Shown: piece after piece, positions 7,490 through 15,660 of the stretch
Layout of the letters: every line of letters starts with the position of its first letter
Numbering within the stretch: the first letter of the stretch is position 1
Origin: CAYPNP01 sp964412195
GTDB lineage: Bacteria > Acidobacteriota > JAAYUB01
Reading direction: 5' to 3'
Assembly (NCBI GenBank): GCA_964412195.1
Contig: CAYPNP010000029.1
Coordinates: 1-54,287 of the forward strand
Length of the DNA: 54,287 nt
Notes under the pieces: generated by a model
Database searches by the model: none
Told to the model about the DNA's origin: nothing
What the model saw: only the letters and a program-made list of their open reading frames with translations
Translations under genes and position numbers: made by a program

Positions 7490-8491
7490 TCACTCGTGGG
7501 TCGGCTCGGGCGCCGGGGCCGGGGCCGGAGCCTCGGCCGGTGCGGCCGGAGCCGCCGGGGCAGCCGGAGCCGCGGGGCTCTCGCTGGCCACTTCGCGCGG
7601 CACGTGGCGGCGCGGCGGCCGGGGCCGGTAGTCCTTGCGGTCGCCCGGGCGGCGGTCCCGGTCGGTGCGCTCGCGCTCGCGCTTGCGCTCGCCGGCGATG
7701 TCGCGGACGATCGGGCCGGCCGGGATCACGGGGGCGGCTTCGGCCACGGCGGGCTTCTCCTCGCCCTCGGTGACGGCTTCCTTGGCCGCCATTTCCTCCG
7801 CCTGCTTGCGCATGGAGTGGCCCTCGATCACCGCATCGGCCAGCTTGGAGACGATCAGGCGGACGGACCGCAGCGCGTCGTCGTTGCCGGGGATGACGTA
7901 GTTGATGGGCTCGGGGTCGCAGTTGGTGTCCACCAGGGCGACGACCGGCACCTTCAGCTTGTTGGACTCCAGCACGGCAATCTCCTCCTTGCTGGGGTCC
8001 ACGATGATCAGCACCTCGGGCATGGCGTCGAGGTTGCGGATGCCGGACAGGTTCTTCTCCAGCTTGCGCCGCTGCCGCTCGAGCCGGGCGACGGCCTTCT
8101 TGGAGATCTCGTCGGCGTAGTTGCTTTCCTTCTTCGCCTCGAGGCCCTTGTACTTCTCCAGCGACCGGCTGACGGTCTGCCAGTTGGTTAGCAGCCCGCC
8201 GAGCCAGCGGTTGTTGATGTAGTACATCCCGCAGCGCTCGGCCTCTTCCTTGACGGCGTCCTGGGCCTGGCGCTTGGTGCCCACGAACAGGATCCGCTTG
8301 CCGTCACGGGACTGGCCGGCGACGAAGTCCGTGGCTTCCTTGAAGAGCTGCAGGGTCTTCTGCAGGTCGATGATGTGGATCCCGTTGCGGTCGCCGAAGA
8401 TGTACGGCTTCATCTTGGGATTCCACCGGCGGGTTTGGTGCCCGAAGTGCACGCCCGCCTCCAGCAGTGCTTTCATGGTTACTGAGACCAA
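7490..8491 (-). CDS. rpsB: Ribosomal protein S2 with low-complexity C-terminal extension
   Basis: A 30S subunit protein. The S2 core is intact (MKALLEAGVHFGHQTRRWNP, WLGGLLTNW, EVLIIVDPSKEEIAV). At 333 residues it exceeds the usual ~240-260. The last ~85 residues are a charged stretch (RKRERERTDRDRRPGDR) and then an Ala/Pro-rich tail, both likely disordered. The start is a TTG at 8491 (read MVSVTMKALL), supported by AGGAGG (8497-8502) at 5-nt spacing; the ATG five codons later has no such site. Only 43 nt separate it from rpsI upstream, so rplM-rpsI-rpsB-tsf reads as one operon. Confidence 0.96.
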   Translation of the reverse strand: MVSVTMKALLEAGVHFGHQTRRWNPKMKPYIFGDRNGIHIIDLQKTLQLFKEATDFVAGQSRDGKRILFVGTKRQAQDAVKEEAERCGMYYINNRWLGGLLTNWQTVSRSLEKYKGLEAKKESNYADEISKKAVARLERQRRKLEKNLSGIRNLDAMPEVLIIVDPSKEEIAVLESNKLKVPVVALVDTNCDPEPINYVIPGNDDALRSVRLIVSKLADAVIEGHSMRKQAEEMAAKEAVTEGEEKPAVAEAAPVIPAGPIVRDIAGERKRERERTDRDRRPGDRKDYRPRPPRRHVPREVASESPAAPAAPAAPAAPAEAPAPAPAPEPTHE

Positions 8492-8534
8492 GAATTCCTC
8501 CTATATGCAGAGAGAAATTGTCGTCCGAACGGGG

Positions 8535-8927
8535 TTACCGCTTGGAGAACTGGAAGCGCCGGCGCGCGCCCGGCTGGCCGTACTTCTTGCGTTCCTTCTT
8601 CCGCGGGTCGCGGGTCAGGTACTTGGCCTGCTTCAGCTTCAGGCGGAGCTCGTTGTTGAAGTCCGTCAGCGCCCGGGCGATGCCATGGCGCACGGCGCCG
8701 GCCTGGGACATCAGCCCGCCGCCGACGACGGTGACGTTCAGGTCGAACTTGCTCAGGTTCTCCGTCAGGAGCAGCGGCTGGCGCACCATCACCCGCTGGG
8801 TGTTGGTCTTGAAGTACTCGTCGAATGCCAGGCGGTTGACGAAGATCTTGCCGTTGCCGGGACGCAGGAACACGCGCGCCACCGCGGTCTTCCGCCGCCC
8901 GGTCCCGTAGTACTGCACTTTATTCAC
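8535..8927 (-). CDS. rpsI: Ribosomal protein S9
   Basis: A 130-residue S9 of normal length. It has the YYGTGRRKTAVARVFL opening, the GGGLMSQAGAVRHGIARAL centre and the basic tail ending RRRFQFSKR, whose final Lys-Arg reaches the P-site tRNA. The start codon is GTG, with AGGAGA upstream. It follows rplM by 18 nt, the near-universal rplM-rpsI pairing. Confidence 0.97.
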   Translation of the reverse strand: MNKVQYYGTGRRKTAVARVFLRPGNGKIFVNRLAFDEYFKTNTQRVMVRQPLLLTENLSKFDLNVTVVGGGLMSQAGAVRHGIARALTDFNNELRLKLKQAKYLTRDPRKKERKKYGQPGARRRFQFSKR

Positions 8928-8945
8928 CCTCGCTTCTCCTTGCCG

Positions 8946-9374
8946 CTAAAATTTCAACGCTTCGGGCTGCTGGGCCTGGTGCCGGTGCTCGGCGCCCCGG
9001 TAGACCTTCAGCTTCTTGATCATGGCCCGGCCCAGCTTGGTCTTGGGCAGCATGCCCTGGACGGCCTCGCGGATCACCTGCTCGGGCCGCGTGGCGTACA
9101 GCTTCTTCGCCTGGACCTCTTTCAGCCCGCCGTGGTAGCCGGTGTGGTGGCGGTACATTTTCTGGTCCAGCTTCCGGCCCGTGATCTCCACCTGGCTGGC
9201 GTTGATCACGATGACGCAATCGCCGGTATCGAGGAAGGGCACGTACGACGGCTTGTGCTTGCCGCACAGGACGCGGGCCACCTGGGTGGCCAGCCGGCCG
9301 AGGATCATGCCCTTGGCGTCGACGACAAACCACTTGTGCTGGATGTCGTCCTTGCCTGGAACAAAGGTTTTCAT
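8946..9374 (-). CDS. rplM: Ribosomal protein L13
   Basis: A 142-residue L13, an early-assembly 50S protein. Family signatures are WFVVDAKGMILGRLATQVARVL, HTGYHGGLKEV and AVQGMLPKTKLGRAMIKKLKVY. The start is ATG at 9374 with GGAGAG upstream; a longer reading from 9452 adds residues unlike any L13. It is first in the operon and is preceded by a ~250-nt leader from the promoter at 9633-9661. That leader contains a 15-nt 23S-rRNA-like motif, relevant because L13 represses its own operon in E. coli. Confidence 0.97.
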   Translation of the reverse strand: MKTFVPGKDDIQHKWFVVDAKGMILGRLATQVARVLCGKHKPSYVPFLDTGDCVIVINASQVEITGRKLDQKMYRHHTGYHGGLKEVQAKKLYATRPEQVIREAVQGMLPKTKLGRAMIKKLKVYRGAEHRHQAQQPEALKF

Positions 9375-9632
9375 GTTCGCTCTCCGCTCAAAGTTTCTTC
9401 GCGCCTCCGCGCGCACGGGGAGGCGGGTATCCGCACCAACGTTCGATTGCACATTCGGGGTTCGTTCCGAACCGGGAGCTCAGGCCGGAAGCCTGACCCG
9501 TCTACTCGCCTGGATTGGTGCCGCCTGCCCGGCAGTCAGGCCGGCGGGAATTTTGCACGCGGTAGTGTGCCTCAAAGACCGAAGTGTGGATGTGTGTGCC
9601 AAGGCATCCAGGCCTTCGTCAACGGGAGGGTG
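9375..9632 (-). promoter_or_regulatory. Long rplM leader with a 23S rRNA-like motif
   Basis: The predicted 5' UTR runs from about 9626 to 9375. Near its 5' end the minus strand reads TGGATGCCTTGGCAC (9610-9596), the conserved phrase close to the 5' end of bacterial 23S rRNA. The rest is GC-rich with several possible stems. No ORF is credible here. Confidence 0.45.
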
Positions 9633-9661
9633 AATATACAGGGGGAAGAAGGGGATGTCAA
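9633..9661 (-). promoter_or_regulatory. Promoter of the ribosomal operon
   Basis: Minus-strand TTGACA (9661-9656), a 17-nt spacer and TATATT (9638-9633). This is the best promoter match upstream of rplM and implies a transcript start near 9626. Confidence 0.75.
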
Positions 9662-9676
9662 TGGGAATTTTCAAAG

Positions 9677-9948
9677 CGAACATTGAACATCGAACATTCA
9701 ACATCGAACATTGAAGTCAATCCAACTGGCTGGAGATACTGACATCTCAGGCAATCCATTTGTCATTGGCCATTAGACAATTGCCATTTGTCATTTTCAG
9801 AAACCTGCAGAGTTTGCGGGGAGGTTTCTGGAAAATGGCCAATGGGAAATGGCAAATGACGAATGGCAAATGGTTTGCATGGAAGACTTTGTGCCGTTGC
9901 GGTTCCATGGCTTGAGTTCGAGGTTCGATGTTGAATGTTCGATGTTCG
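9677..9948. repeat. Three-layer nested inverted repeat
   Basis: The outer arms are built of AACATCGA/AACATTGA units (9677-9716 and, inverted, 9917-9948). The middle arms are built of CATTTGC/CATTTGT units (9756-9798 and, inverted, 9830-9873). The innermost hairpin is CAGAAACCT (9798-9806) with AGGTTTCTG (9822-9830), 9 bp with a 15-nt loop. It fills the space between the rplM promoter and the HAD gene stop; no gene is seen. Confidence 0.85.
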
Positions 9949-9957
9949 TTCGGATTT

Positions 9958-10704
9958 CTAGCCGAGCATCATGCTGAGGAAGGAATTGCAATTGGGATAG
10001 GCTTTTTCGGGCGACGGGACGCCGAGGGCGCGGGCCACGGCGGCTGTGTCGGTCAGGTCGGGGAAGAGGTGATCGGGCCGGTGGGCGGCCAGTTCTTCGG
10101 TGGAATAGCCGCCGGTGGCCACGGCCACCGCGACGCAGCCGTCGGCGCGGGCGCAGCCGATGTCGCGGGGCGTGTCGCCGATCACGTAGACCCGGTCGTC
10201 CGGGACCTTCGTCCCCGGCCGGATCCGGGCGGCGCGCCGCCGGGCCGCCGCCGGCAGGTCGTGCCGGTCGGCCGAGTCGTCGCCGAAGGCGCCGAAGGCG
10301 AAGTAGCCGTCCAGGCCGTAGTATTCCAGCTTGAGGACGGCGCCGCGGCGCCAGTTGCCGGTGAGCAGGCCCAGCATCGCCCCCTCCTGGCAGGACAGCA
10401 GCTCCAACAGCGACAGCACGCCCGGCAGGACCTGGCCGCGGCCGTTGGCGCGGGGCAGCTCCTCCCGCAGGTACTGCAGGTAGCGGCGGCGGAACCGCGC
10501 CTCCTGGGGCGCCTGACTGTATTTCGCCAGCAGCTCGGAGTAGATCAGCGGGTCGGTCTTGCCGGCCAGGACGAACCCGTTCATGGCGCCGGCGACGCCG
10601 TGGACGTCGGCGAAGGCCCGGTCCATGGCCGCCCGCCCGGCGCCGCCGGTGGAGATGAGCGTGCCGTCGATGTCGAACAGGTAGATCCGCTGGGTCGCGG
10701 CCAT
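9958..10704 (-). CDS. HAD-family phosphatase (phosphoglycolate phosphatase-like)
   Basis: A 248-residue HAD hydrolase with the alpha-helical cap of the Gph/beta-phosphoglucomutase subgroup. Motif I is FDIDGTL (nucleophile D11, acid D13), motif II is LLTGN (~120), the motif III lysine is probably in RIRPGTKVPDD, and motif IV is VIGDTPRDI. Likely substrates are small phosphate esters such as 2-phosphoglycolate; specificity cannot be read from sequence. The stop codon lies 10 bp from the repeat-rich spacer and the C-terminal residues (NCNSFLSMMLG) look unremarkable. It is alone in its orientation, with a repeat-filled space on each side, so it is probably monocistronic. Confidence 0.85.
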   Translation of the reverse strand: MAATQRIYLFDIDGTLISTGGAGRAAMDRAFADVHGVAGAMNGFVLAGKTDPLIYSELLAKYSQAPQEARFRRRYLQYLREELPRANGRGQVLPGVLSLLELLSCQEGAMLGLLTGNWRRGAVLKLEYYGLDGYFAFGAFGDDSADRHDLPAAARRRAARIRPGTKVPDDRVYVIGDTPRDIGCARADGCVAVAVATGGYSTEELAAHRPDHLFPDLTDTAAVARALGVPSPEKAYPNCNSFLSMMLG

Positions 10705-10766
10705 GCCGCCTCCTGCCGCCGTTTTCCAAAACAGATTATTTCACCACAAAGGCAGGGGGAATACAA

Positions 10767-11150
10767 CGGTCAATCGGTGAATGGGTGAGTCGGCAGAAAT
10801 TGCGAATTGCGAATTGCGGATTGAAAGCCTTTCGTGTGGTTCGTGGGCAGTCTCGGATGATCCCAATCGGTCGGGTTCCAGTCCCCAGGTCCCAGGTCCT
10901 GTGGCCGAGCACGCTCACGAGCACGAGTGACCATGTTCCAAGGCACACAACCGGCGATGAAAATGATCCAACCCGCTGTGCTCCGGCTTCCCGGCTGGAT
11001 CCGCGGGAATCCGCGTGCATCCGCGTCCAGGTTCGGCTCTGCGTCCTCTGCGACTCTGCGCGAACTTCTTGATCCGATGACGAGTGCGATTACGAGCACG
11101 ATTACGATTACGATGACGATGACGAATACGAGCACGAAGAGGATCGGCGA
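10767..11150. repeat. Mosaic of five repeat families in a 490-bp spacer
   Basis: In order: GGTGAATC units (10767-10790), GCGAATT units (10797-10825), TTCGTGTGG (10832-10846), ATCCGCG-type 11-mers (10999-11028), then a composite of CTCTGCG phrases, CGAACTTCTT and CGATTA hexamers (11036-11138). No coding potential beyond shadows is seen between the HAD gene and the kinase. Confidence 0.75.
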
Positions 11151-11194
11151 AGATCTATTTTCGAGTGAGCACGAGCACAATGGGAGGGGGGAGG

Positions 11195-12775
11195 TCACTC
11201 CTTCTCGAAGCGGAAGACGAGGCGGCCGATCTTGAGGATGTCCCCGTGGTTCAACTTGTAGGTAACCCCGGGCTGGAGGTAGTAGCGCTTGTTGATCACC
11301 ACCTTGTTCTTGCTCTTCAGGTCCTCGATGTAGTATTCGCCCTTGAGCTTGAGGATCCGGGCGTGCAGGCGCGACACGTGCTTGCCGTGATCGAAGGGGG
11401 TCAGGTCAATCTCGGGGAAGCAGCGCCGCTCGGCGTCGCGCCGGCCCATGATGGTGATGTCCTTGATGACGTTGAAGATCTGGTGCTCGTTCTCGAGCTT
11501 CAGGGTGGCCTTGGCGACCTTGACGAAGGGGGAGTGGGGCTGCTCGGTGCCGCACTTGTGGCAGACCAGGTCGATCTCCGACAGCGGCGCGTAGCACTTG
11601 ACGCAGTAGACGTCGTAGTTGGAGGTGGAGGTGGTCTGGATGATGTCGCCGGTGATGGGCAGGAAGTCCTTGAACTCCTCCTCGAACTCCTTGCGCATCT
11701 GCTCGAAGCCGGAGGTCGACTCGACCTTGGTCTCCTCCTTGACCGGCACGACCCGGCCCTTCTTTTCGGTCTTGCGCTTCTTCTCGCTGAGCAGGGTCAC
11801 CAGGTCGCGCTCGTCCTTTTCCTTGGCGGCGTGGTACTTGACGTAGCAGGCTTCCAGGTCCTTGCGCAGCGCGTAGGCGGACGGGTAGCGGTTCCGGGCG
11901 CTGTAAGCCACGCAGCGGGTGATGATGGCGTCCATCTCCGGGCTGATGTCGCGGTTGTACTCCCGCGGGTGGGGGTTCTTGGTGAAGTCGAAGATCAGGA
12001 TCGGTTTGGTCTGGGGCGAGACGCCGGTCAGGAAGTAGAACAGGGTCGCCCCGAGGGAGTAGATGTCAGAGGCCGGCTCGATGCTCTCCTCGTAGACCTC
12101 CGGCGGCACGAAGCCCATGGTGCCGATGGTGGTGATGTCGGTCAGGTTGGCGGTCAGGAACCGGGCGATGCCGAAATCCACCAGCACCAGCCGGTCGCCG
12201 TCCATGACCATGATGTTGCTGGGCTTGAGGTCGCGATAGATCACCGGCGGCTTGTGCGTGTGCAGGTAGTGCAGCACCTCGCAGACCTGGAGGCCGATCT
12301 TGATGACCTTGCTCTCCGGCAGCTTCTCCCCCATCTGCTTGAGGAACTTGTTCATGTCGACGCCGTCGACGTACTCCATGACCAGGTAGTAGCGGTCCTC
12401 CTGCATGAAGTAGTCGTAGACCTTGGGGATCAGGGGGTGCTGCAGTGTCGCCAGCAGCGAGGCCTCGCGCTCGAACTCCTTGAGGGTGCGCTCGTGCTCC
12501 TCGCTCTCCGAGTAGAGGTCGATCATCTCCTTGATGGCGCAGCTGCGGTTGGACAGGCGGGTGTCGCGGGCCTGGTAGACGTTGCCCATGCCGCCGCCGC
12601 CGACGCGCTTCACGATCTCATAGCGGTTGAAGAAGACGTGGCCCGGCTGGAGCAGGCTCTTCCGCGCCCGGCGGCTGGCCCGGCGGGACCAGCGCCGGCG
12701 CCGCGGGCGGGCGACGGCCGGCTCGCCGAAGGCGAGGAAATCGTCGGGGAGTCCGTTCCAGCGGTTCACTGCCAT
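11195..12775 (-). CDS. Serine/threonine protein kinase with zinc ribbon and C-terminal FHA domain
   Basis: A 526-residue, apparently cytosolic Hanks-type kinase. A basic N-terminus (RPRRRRWSRRASRRARK) precedes the catalytic domain (~51-320): glycine loop GGGGMGNVY (59-67), K82 (CAIKEM), catalytic D182 (YRDLKPSN) and D200FG. A charged linker follows (~335-400), then a CxxC...CxxC zinc ribbon (VYCVKCYAPL, LVCHKCG) and an FHA phosphothreonine-binding domain (IMGRRDAE, HVSRLHARI, SKNKVVIN, HGDILKIGR). No transmembrane segment is seen, unlike PknB-type PASTA kinases. The start at 12775 overlaps the PP2C stop by 10 nt, so kinase and phosphatase are co-translated and probably act on the same substrates. 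Confidence 0.93.
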   Translation of the reverse strand: MAVNRWNGLPDDFLAFGEPAVARPRRRRWSRRASRRARKSLLQPGHVFFNRYEIVKRVGGGGMGNVYQARDTRLSNRSCAIKEMIDLYSESEEHERTLKEFEREASLLATLQHPLIPKVYDYFMQEDRYYLVMEYVDGVDMNKFLKQMGEKLPESKVIKIGLQVCEVLHYLHTHKPPVIYRDLKPSNIMVMDGDRLVLVDFGIARFLTANLTDITTIGTMGFVPPEVYEESIEPASDIYSLGATLFYFLTGVSPQTKPILIFDFTKNPHPREYNRDISPEMDAIITRCVAYSARNRYPSAYALRKDLEACYVKYHAAKEKDERDLVTLLSEKKRKTEKKGRVVPVKEETKVESTSGFEQMRKEFEEEFKDFLPITGDIIQTTSTSNYDVYCVKCYAPLSEIDLVCHKCGTEQPHSPFVKVAKATLKLENEHQIFNVIKDITIMGRRDAERRCFPEIDLTPFDHGKHVSRLHARILKLKGEYYIEDLKSKNKVVINKRYYLQPGVTYKLNHGDILKIGRLVFRFEKE

Positions 12776-13617
12776 GTCACCCTGACCAGGATCACCGAGA
12801 TGTTGTCTTTCCCGCCGGCCCGGTTGGCCATGCGGATGAGCTGCCGCGCGCCCTGGTGGGGCTGGCGGCAGGCGCGCAGGACCTCCTGGATCTCCCGGTC
12901 GGACACCATGTTGGTCAATCCGTCGGAAGACAGGAGAATCCAGGCGGGCGGGGCCAAATCCACCTGGAACACGTCGATGTCGGCCTTTTCGTCCGATCCG
13001 AGGCATTTGTAGAGGAAGTTCTTCCCGGGGTGGCTGGCGGCTTCCTCTTCGGTGATGCGGCCCAGCTCGACCATCTGGTTGACGATGGTGTGGTCGCGGG
13101 TGACCTGGTCCAGCCGGCCGCCTTGCTGGACGTAGCAGCGGCTGTCCCCGACGCTGGCGACCGTGAGGCGGCAGTCCACCAGGAGGGCCACGGTCAGGGT
13201 CGCGCCCATGCCGAAGAAGGCCGGGTTCTTGCGCGACAGCTCGATGACGTCCTGGTTGGCGCGGCGCACCGACTGAGCCAGCGCGCGCCGGGGGTCCGGC
13301 ACGGGAACCCGGCGCCGGGTTTTCCGGAAGTGATAGTTGTAGACGTGGTCGGGGAACTGGTACCAGGCGGCCTCGGCCAGCTTGGGGATGAACAGGCCCT
13401 GCACGGTCGCCACCAGGCTCTTCAGGGCGGCCATCGAGGCGATCTCGCCGGCGTTGTGCCCCCCCATCCCGTCGGAAACCGCGAACAGGGCGCACGCGCC
13501 GGCACGGCCATCGGTGGCCGTGGCGAAATCGAACGCCGCCACCCCGTCCTCGTTGTGGCGTCGCTCCCGGCCCACGTCGGTCCGGGCGGAATAGGTGATG
13601 TTCAGCGATCGGGTCAT
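12766..13617 (-). CDS. PP2C-type Ser/Thr protein phosphatase
   Basis: A 283-residue PPM/PP2C phosphatase that reverses the neighbouring kinase. Metal-binding signatures are RHNED (N-terminal), AVSDGMGGHNAGEIAS, LLSSDGLTNMVSD and GGKDNISVILV. The GMGATLTVAL and VGDSRCYV beta-strand motifs are also present. An insertion of about 35 residues (PKLAEAAWYQFPDHVYNYHF...) follows the GMGGH helix. I start at the ATG at 13617: a TATAAT box at 13651-13646 would place the transcript start near 13639, downstream of the alternative ATG at 13656. It is first in a two-gene kinase operon, divergent from serS. Confidence 0.9.
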   Translation of the reverse strand: MTRSLNITYSARTDVGRERRHNEDGVAAFDFATATDGRAGACALFAVSDGMGGHNAGEIASMAALKSLVATVQGLFIPKLAEAAWYQFPDHVYNYHFRKTRRRVPVPDPRRALAQSVRRANQDVIELSRKNPAFFGMGATLTVALLVDCRLTVASVGDSRCYVQQGGRLDQVTRDHTIVNQMVELGRITEEEAASHPGKNFLYKCLGSDEKADIDVFQVDLAPPAWILLSSDGLTNMVSDREIQEVLRACRQPHQGARQLIRMANRAGGKDNISVILVRVTWQ

Positions 13618-13645
13618 GTCCGGCGCACTGCCTGAAATCGGCCGT

Positions 13646-13708
13646 ATTATATCCAAAAAGCCGGAGGCTGAATATCATATTGTTTTTTCAGGCCCTTTTT
13701 TTTACAAT
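13646..13708. promoter_or_regulatory. Divergent promoters for the PP2C-kinase operon and serS
   Basis: Minus strand: TATAAT at 13651-13646 with a weak -35, directed at PP2C. Plus strand: TTGTTT (13680-13685), a 17-nt spacer and TACAAT (13703-13708), directed at serS (start 13741). Both are short-leader arrangements. Confidence 0.5.
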
Positions 13709-13740
13709 GTCTACCTTTTATTTCACGGGCGGAGCGCGCC

Positions 13741-15018
13741 ATGCTGGACAGCAAACTCGTGCGGGAAAATCTGGAATTCGTCCGGGAGCGGCTCGCCTTG
13801 CGCGGGCTGGCCCTCGACACGGCCGCCTTCGCCGCCCTCGACCAGCGCCGGCGGGACATCCTGGCGAAATCCGAGGAGCTGCGCGCCCTCCGCAACAAGG
13901 TGTCCGCCCAGATCCCGGCCCTGAAGAAGCAGGGCCAGGACGCCTCCGCCGAAATGGCCCGGATGAAGGCGGTGGGCGACGAGATCAAGGCGCTGGAGCA
14001 AGACCTGACCGGCGTGGAGAAGTGCCTGGACGACTTCCTGCTGGGCATCCCGAACCTGCCGGACGAGTCCGTGCCGGCGGGGGGCGGCTCCGAGCAGAAC
14101 GCCGAGGTCAGCCGCTGGGGCGAGCCCCGGGCGTTCGACTTCCCCGTGGTGGACCACGTCGACCTCGGCACGCGCCTGGGCATCCTGGACCTGGACCGGG
14201 CGGCCAAGATCACCGGGGCGCGGTTCGCCGTATACCGCGGCGCCGGCGCGGCGCTGGAACGGGCCCTGGTCACGTTCATGCTGGACGTCCACACGCGCCA
14301 GCACGGCTACGCCGAGGTGCTCCCGCCGTTCATGGTCAACGCCGAGTCGCTGGTCGGCACCGGCAACCTGCCCAAGTTCGCGGCCGACCTCTTCCACCTG
14401 GAGGGCTGGCCGTTTTACCTCATCCCCACGGCCGAGGTGCCGGTGACGAACCTCTACCGGGACGAGATCCTGGAAGAGGCGGCGCTGCCCGTCCGCCACG
14501 CGGCCTACACGCCGTGTTTCCGCAGCGAGGCCGGCTCCTACGGCAAGGACACCCGCGGCCTGATCCGGCAGCACCAGTTCCAGAAGGTGGAGCTGGTGGC
14601 CTTCACCCGGCCCGAGGACTCCATGGCCGAGCTGGAGCGCCTCACCGGCAACGCCGAGCGGATCCTGCAGCTGCTGGGCCTGCCCTACCGCCGGATGCTG
14701 CTGTGCACCGGCGACATGGGCTTCTCCGCGGCCAAGACCTACGACCTGGAAGTGTGGCTGCCCAGCCAGAAGAAATACGTCGAGATCTCCTCCTGCAGCA
14801 ACTTCAAGGACTTCCAGGCGCGCCGGGCGGGGCTGCGCTACCGGCCGGAGGGCGGCAAGCCGCGGCTCCTGCACACCCTGAACGGATCGGGCCTGGCCAT
14901 CGGGCGGACCTGGGTGGCTATCCTGGAGAACTACCAGAACGCCGACGGCAGCGTCACGGTGCCGGAGGCGCTGCGGCCGTACCTGCATGGTCTGGAAGCG
15001 ATCCGCAGGCAAGGCTGA
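13741..15018 (+). CDS. serS: Seryl-tRNA synthetase
   Basis: A 425-residue class II synthetase charging tRNA-Ser (and tRNA-Sec). The N-terminal antiparallel coiled coil (~1-105) binds the long variable arm. Motif 2 (FRSEAGSYGKDTRGLIRQHQ) and motif 3 (NGSGLAIGRTWVAILENYQ) form the active site, and the TAE serine-binding triad is in LIPTAEVPVTN. The length is normal. GGAG lies 6 nt before the ATG. The 80-nt gap to efp contains CACACGAACGA-type repeats (15019-15046). Confidence 0.97.
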   Translation: MLDSKLVRENLEFVRERLALRGLALDTAAFAALDQRRRDILAKSEELRALRNKVSAQIPALKKQGQDASAEMARMKAVGDEIKALEQDLTGVEKCLDDFLLGIPNLPDESVPAGGGSEQNAEVSRWGEPRAFDFPVVDHVDLGTRLGILDLDRAAKITGARFAVYRGAGAALERALVTFMLDVHTRQHGYAEVLPPFMVNAESLVGTGNLPKFAADLFHLEGWPFYLIPTAEVPVTNLYRDEILEEAALPVRHAAYTPCFRSEAGSYGKDTRGLIRQHQFQKVELVAFTRPEDSMAELERLTGNAERILQLLGLPYRRMLLCTGDMGFSAAKTYDLEVWLPSQKKYVEISSCSNFKDFQARRAGLRYRPEGGKPRLLHTLNGSGLAIGRTWVAILENYQNADGSVTVPEALRPYLHGLEAIRRQG

Positions 15019-15098
15019 CCACGAACCACACGAACGACACGAACAAGGCAGACCGGGCATCGCATATTTGGAATGATAATTTGGAGGTTCGATAGACC

Positions 15099-15656
15099 AT
15101 GATCAACGCCACCGATATCCGCAAGGGCATCATCATCAAGCACGAGGGAGAGCTGTACCAGGTCCTGACCTACCACCACGCCACGCCGGGCAACCTGCGC
15201 GGCTTCGTGCAGGTCAAACTGCGCAACCTGAACTCGGGCACGCAGAAGGACTTCCGCTTCCGCTCCACCGACCGCGTGGAGAAAGCCTTCCTCGACACGC
15301 AGGAAATGTCCTACCTGTACTCCGACGGCGAGATGTACCACTTCATGAACAGCGAGACCTACGAGCAGGTCAGCCTGAGCAAAGACCACCTGGGCGACGC
15401 CGTGGACTACCTGCTGCCCGAAACCACCATCACGGTCGATTTCTATGAAGGAAAGCCGGTGGGCGTCGAGCTGCCCTCCAACGTCGAGCTGAAGGTCGTG
15501 GAGACGGAGCCGGGCATCCGGTCCGCCACCGTGTCCAACGTCACCAAGCCCGCCAAGCTGGAGACCGGCCTGGTGGTGCAGGTGCCCTCCTTCGTCAGCG
15601 AGGGCGACACCCTCAAGATCAACACGGTCACCGGCGAGTACGTTTCCCGCGTCTAG
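15099..15656 (+). CDS. efp: Elongation factor P with Asn at the modification position
   Basis: A 185-residue, three-domain EF-P that relieves ribosome stalling at polyproline. The KOW-like N-domain begins MINATDIRKG. The C-terminal OB domain carries the signature LPSNVELKVVETEPGIR and ends TGEYVSRV. The loop that enters the peptidyl-transferase centre reads HHATPGNLRGF. After PG comes N32, where E. coli has the EpmA-modified Lys34 and EarP lineages have Arg32. No epmA, epmB or earP lies nearby. GGAGG (15083-15087) is 11 nt from the ATG, a long spacing. Confidence 0.96.
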   Translation: MINATDIRKGIIIKHEGELYQVLTYHHATPGNLRGFVQVKLRNLNSGTQKDFRFRSTDRVEKAFLDTQEMSYLYSDGEMYHFMNSETYEQVSLSKDHLGDAVDYLLPETTITVDFYEGKPVGVELPSNVELKVVETEPGIRSATVSNVTKPAKLETGLVVQVPSFVSEGDTLKINTVTGEYVSRV

Positions 15657-15660
15657 AACC

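Noticed and set aside
11165..13012. Long plus-strand reading frame opposite the kinase and phosphatase
   Set aside because: Its translation is low-complexity and matches no fold, while the minus strand encodes clear kinase, FHA and PP2C motifs; it is an antisense shadow of high-GC codon bias.
12766..13678. N-terminal extension of the kinase to 13678
   Set aside because: That segment is an out-of-frame shadow of PP2C; the kinase starts at 12775.
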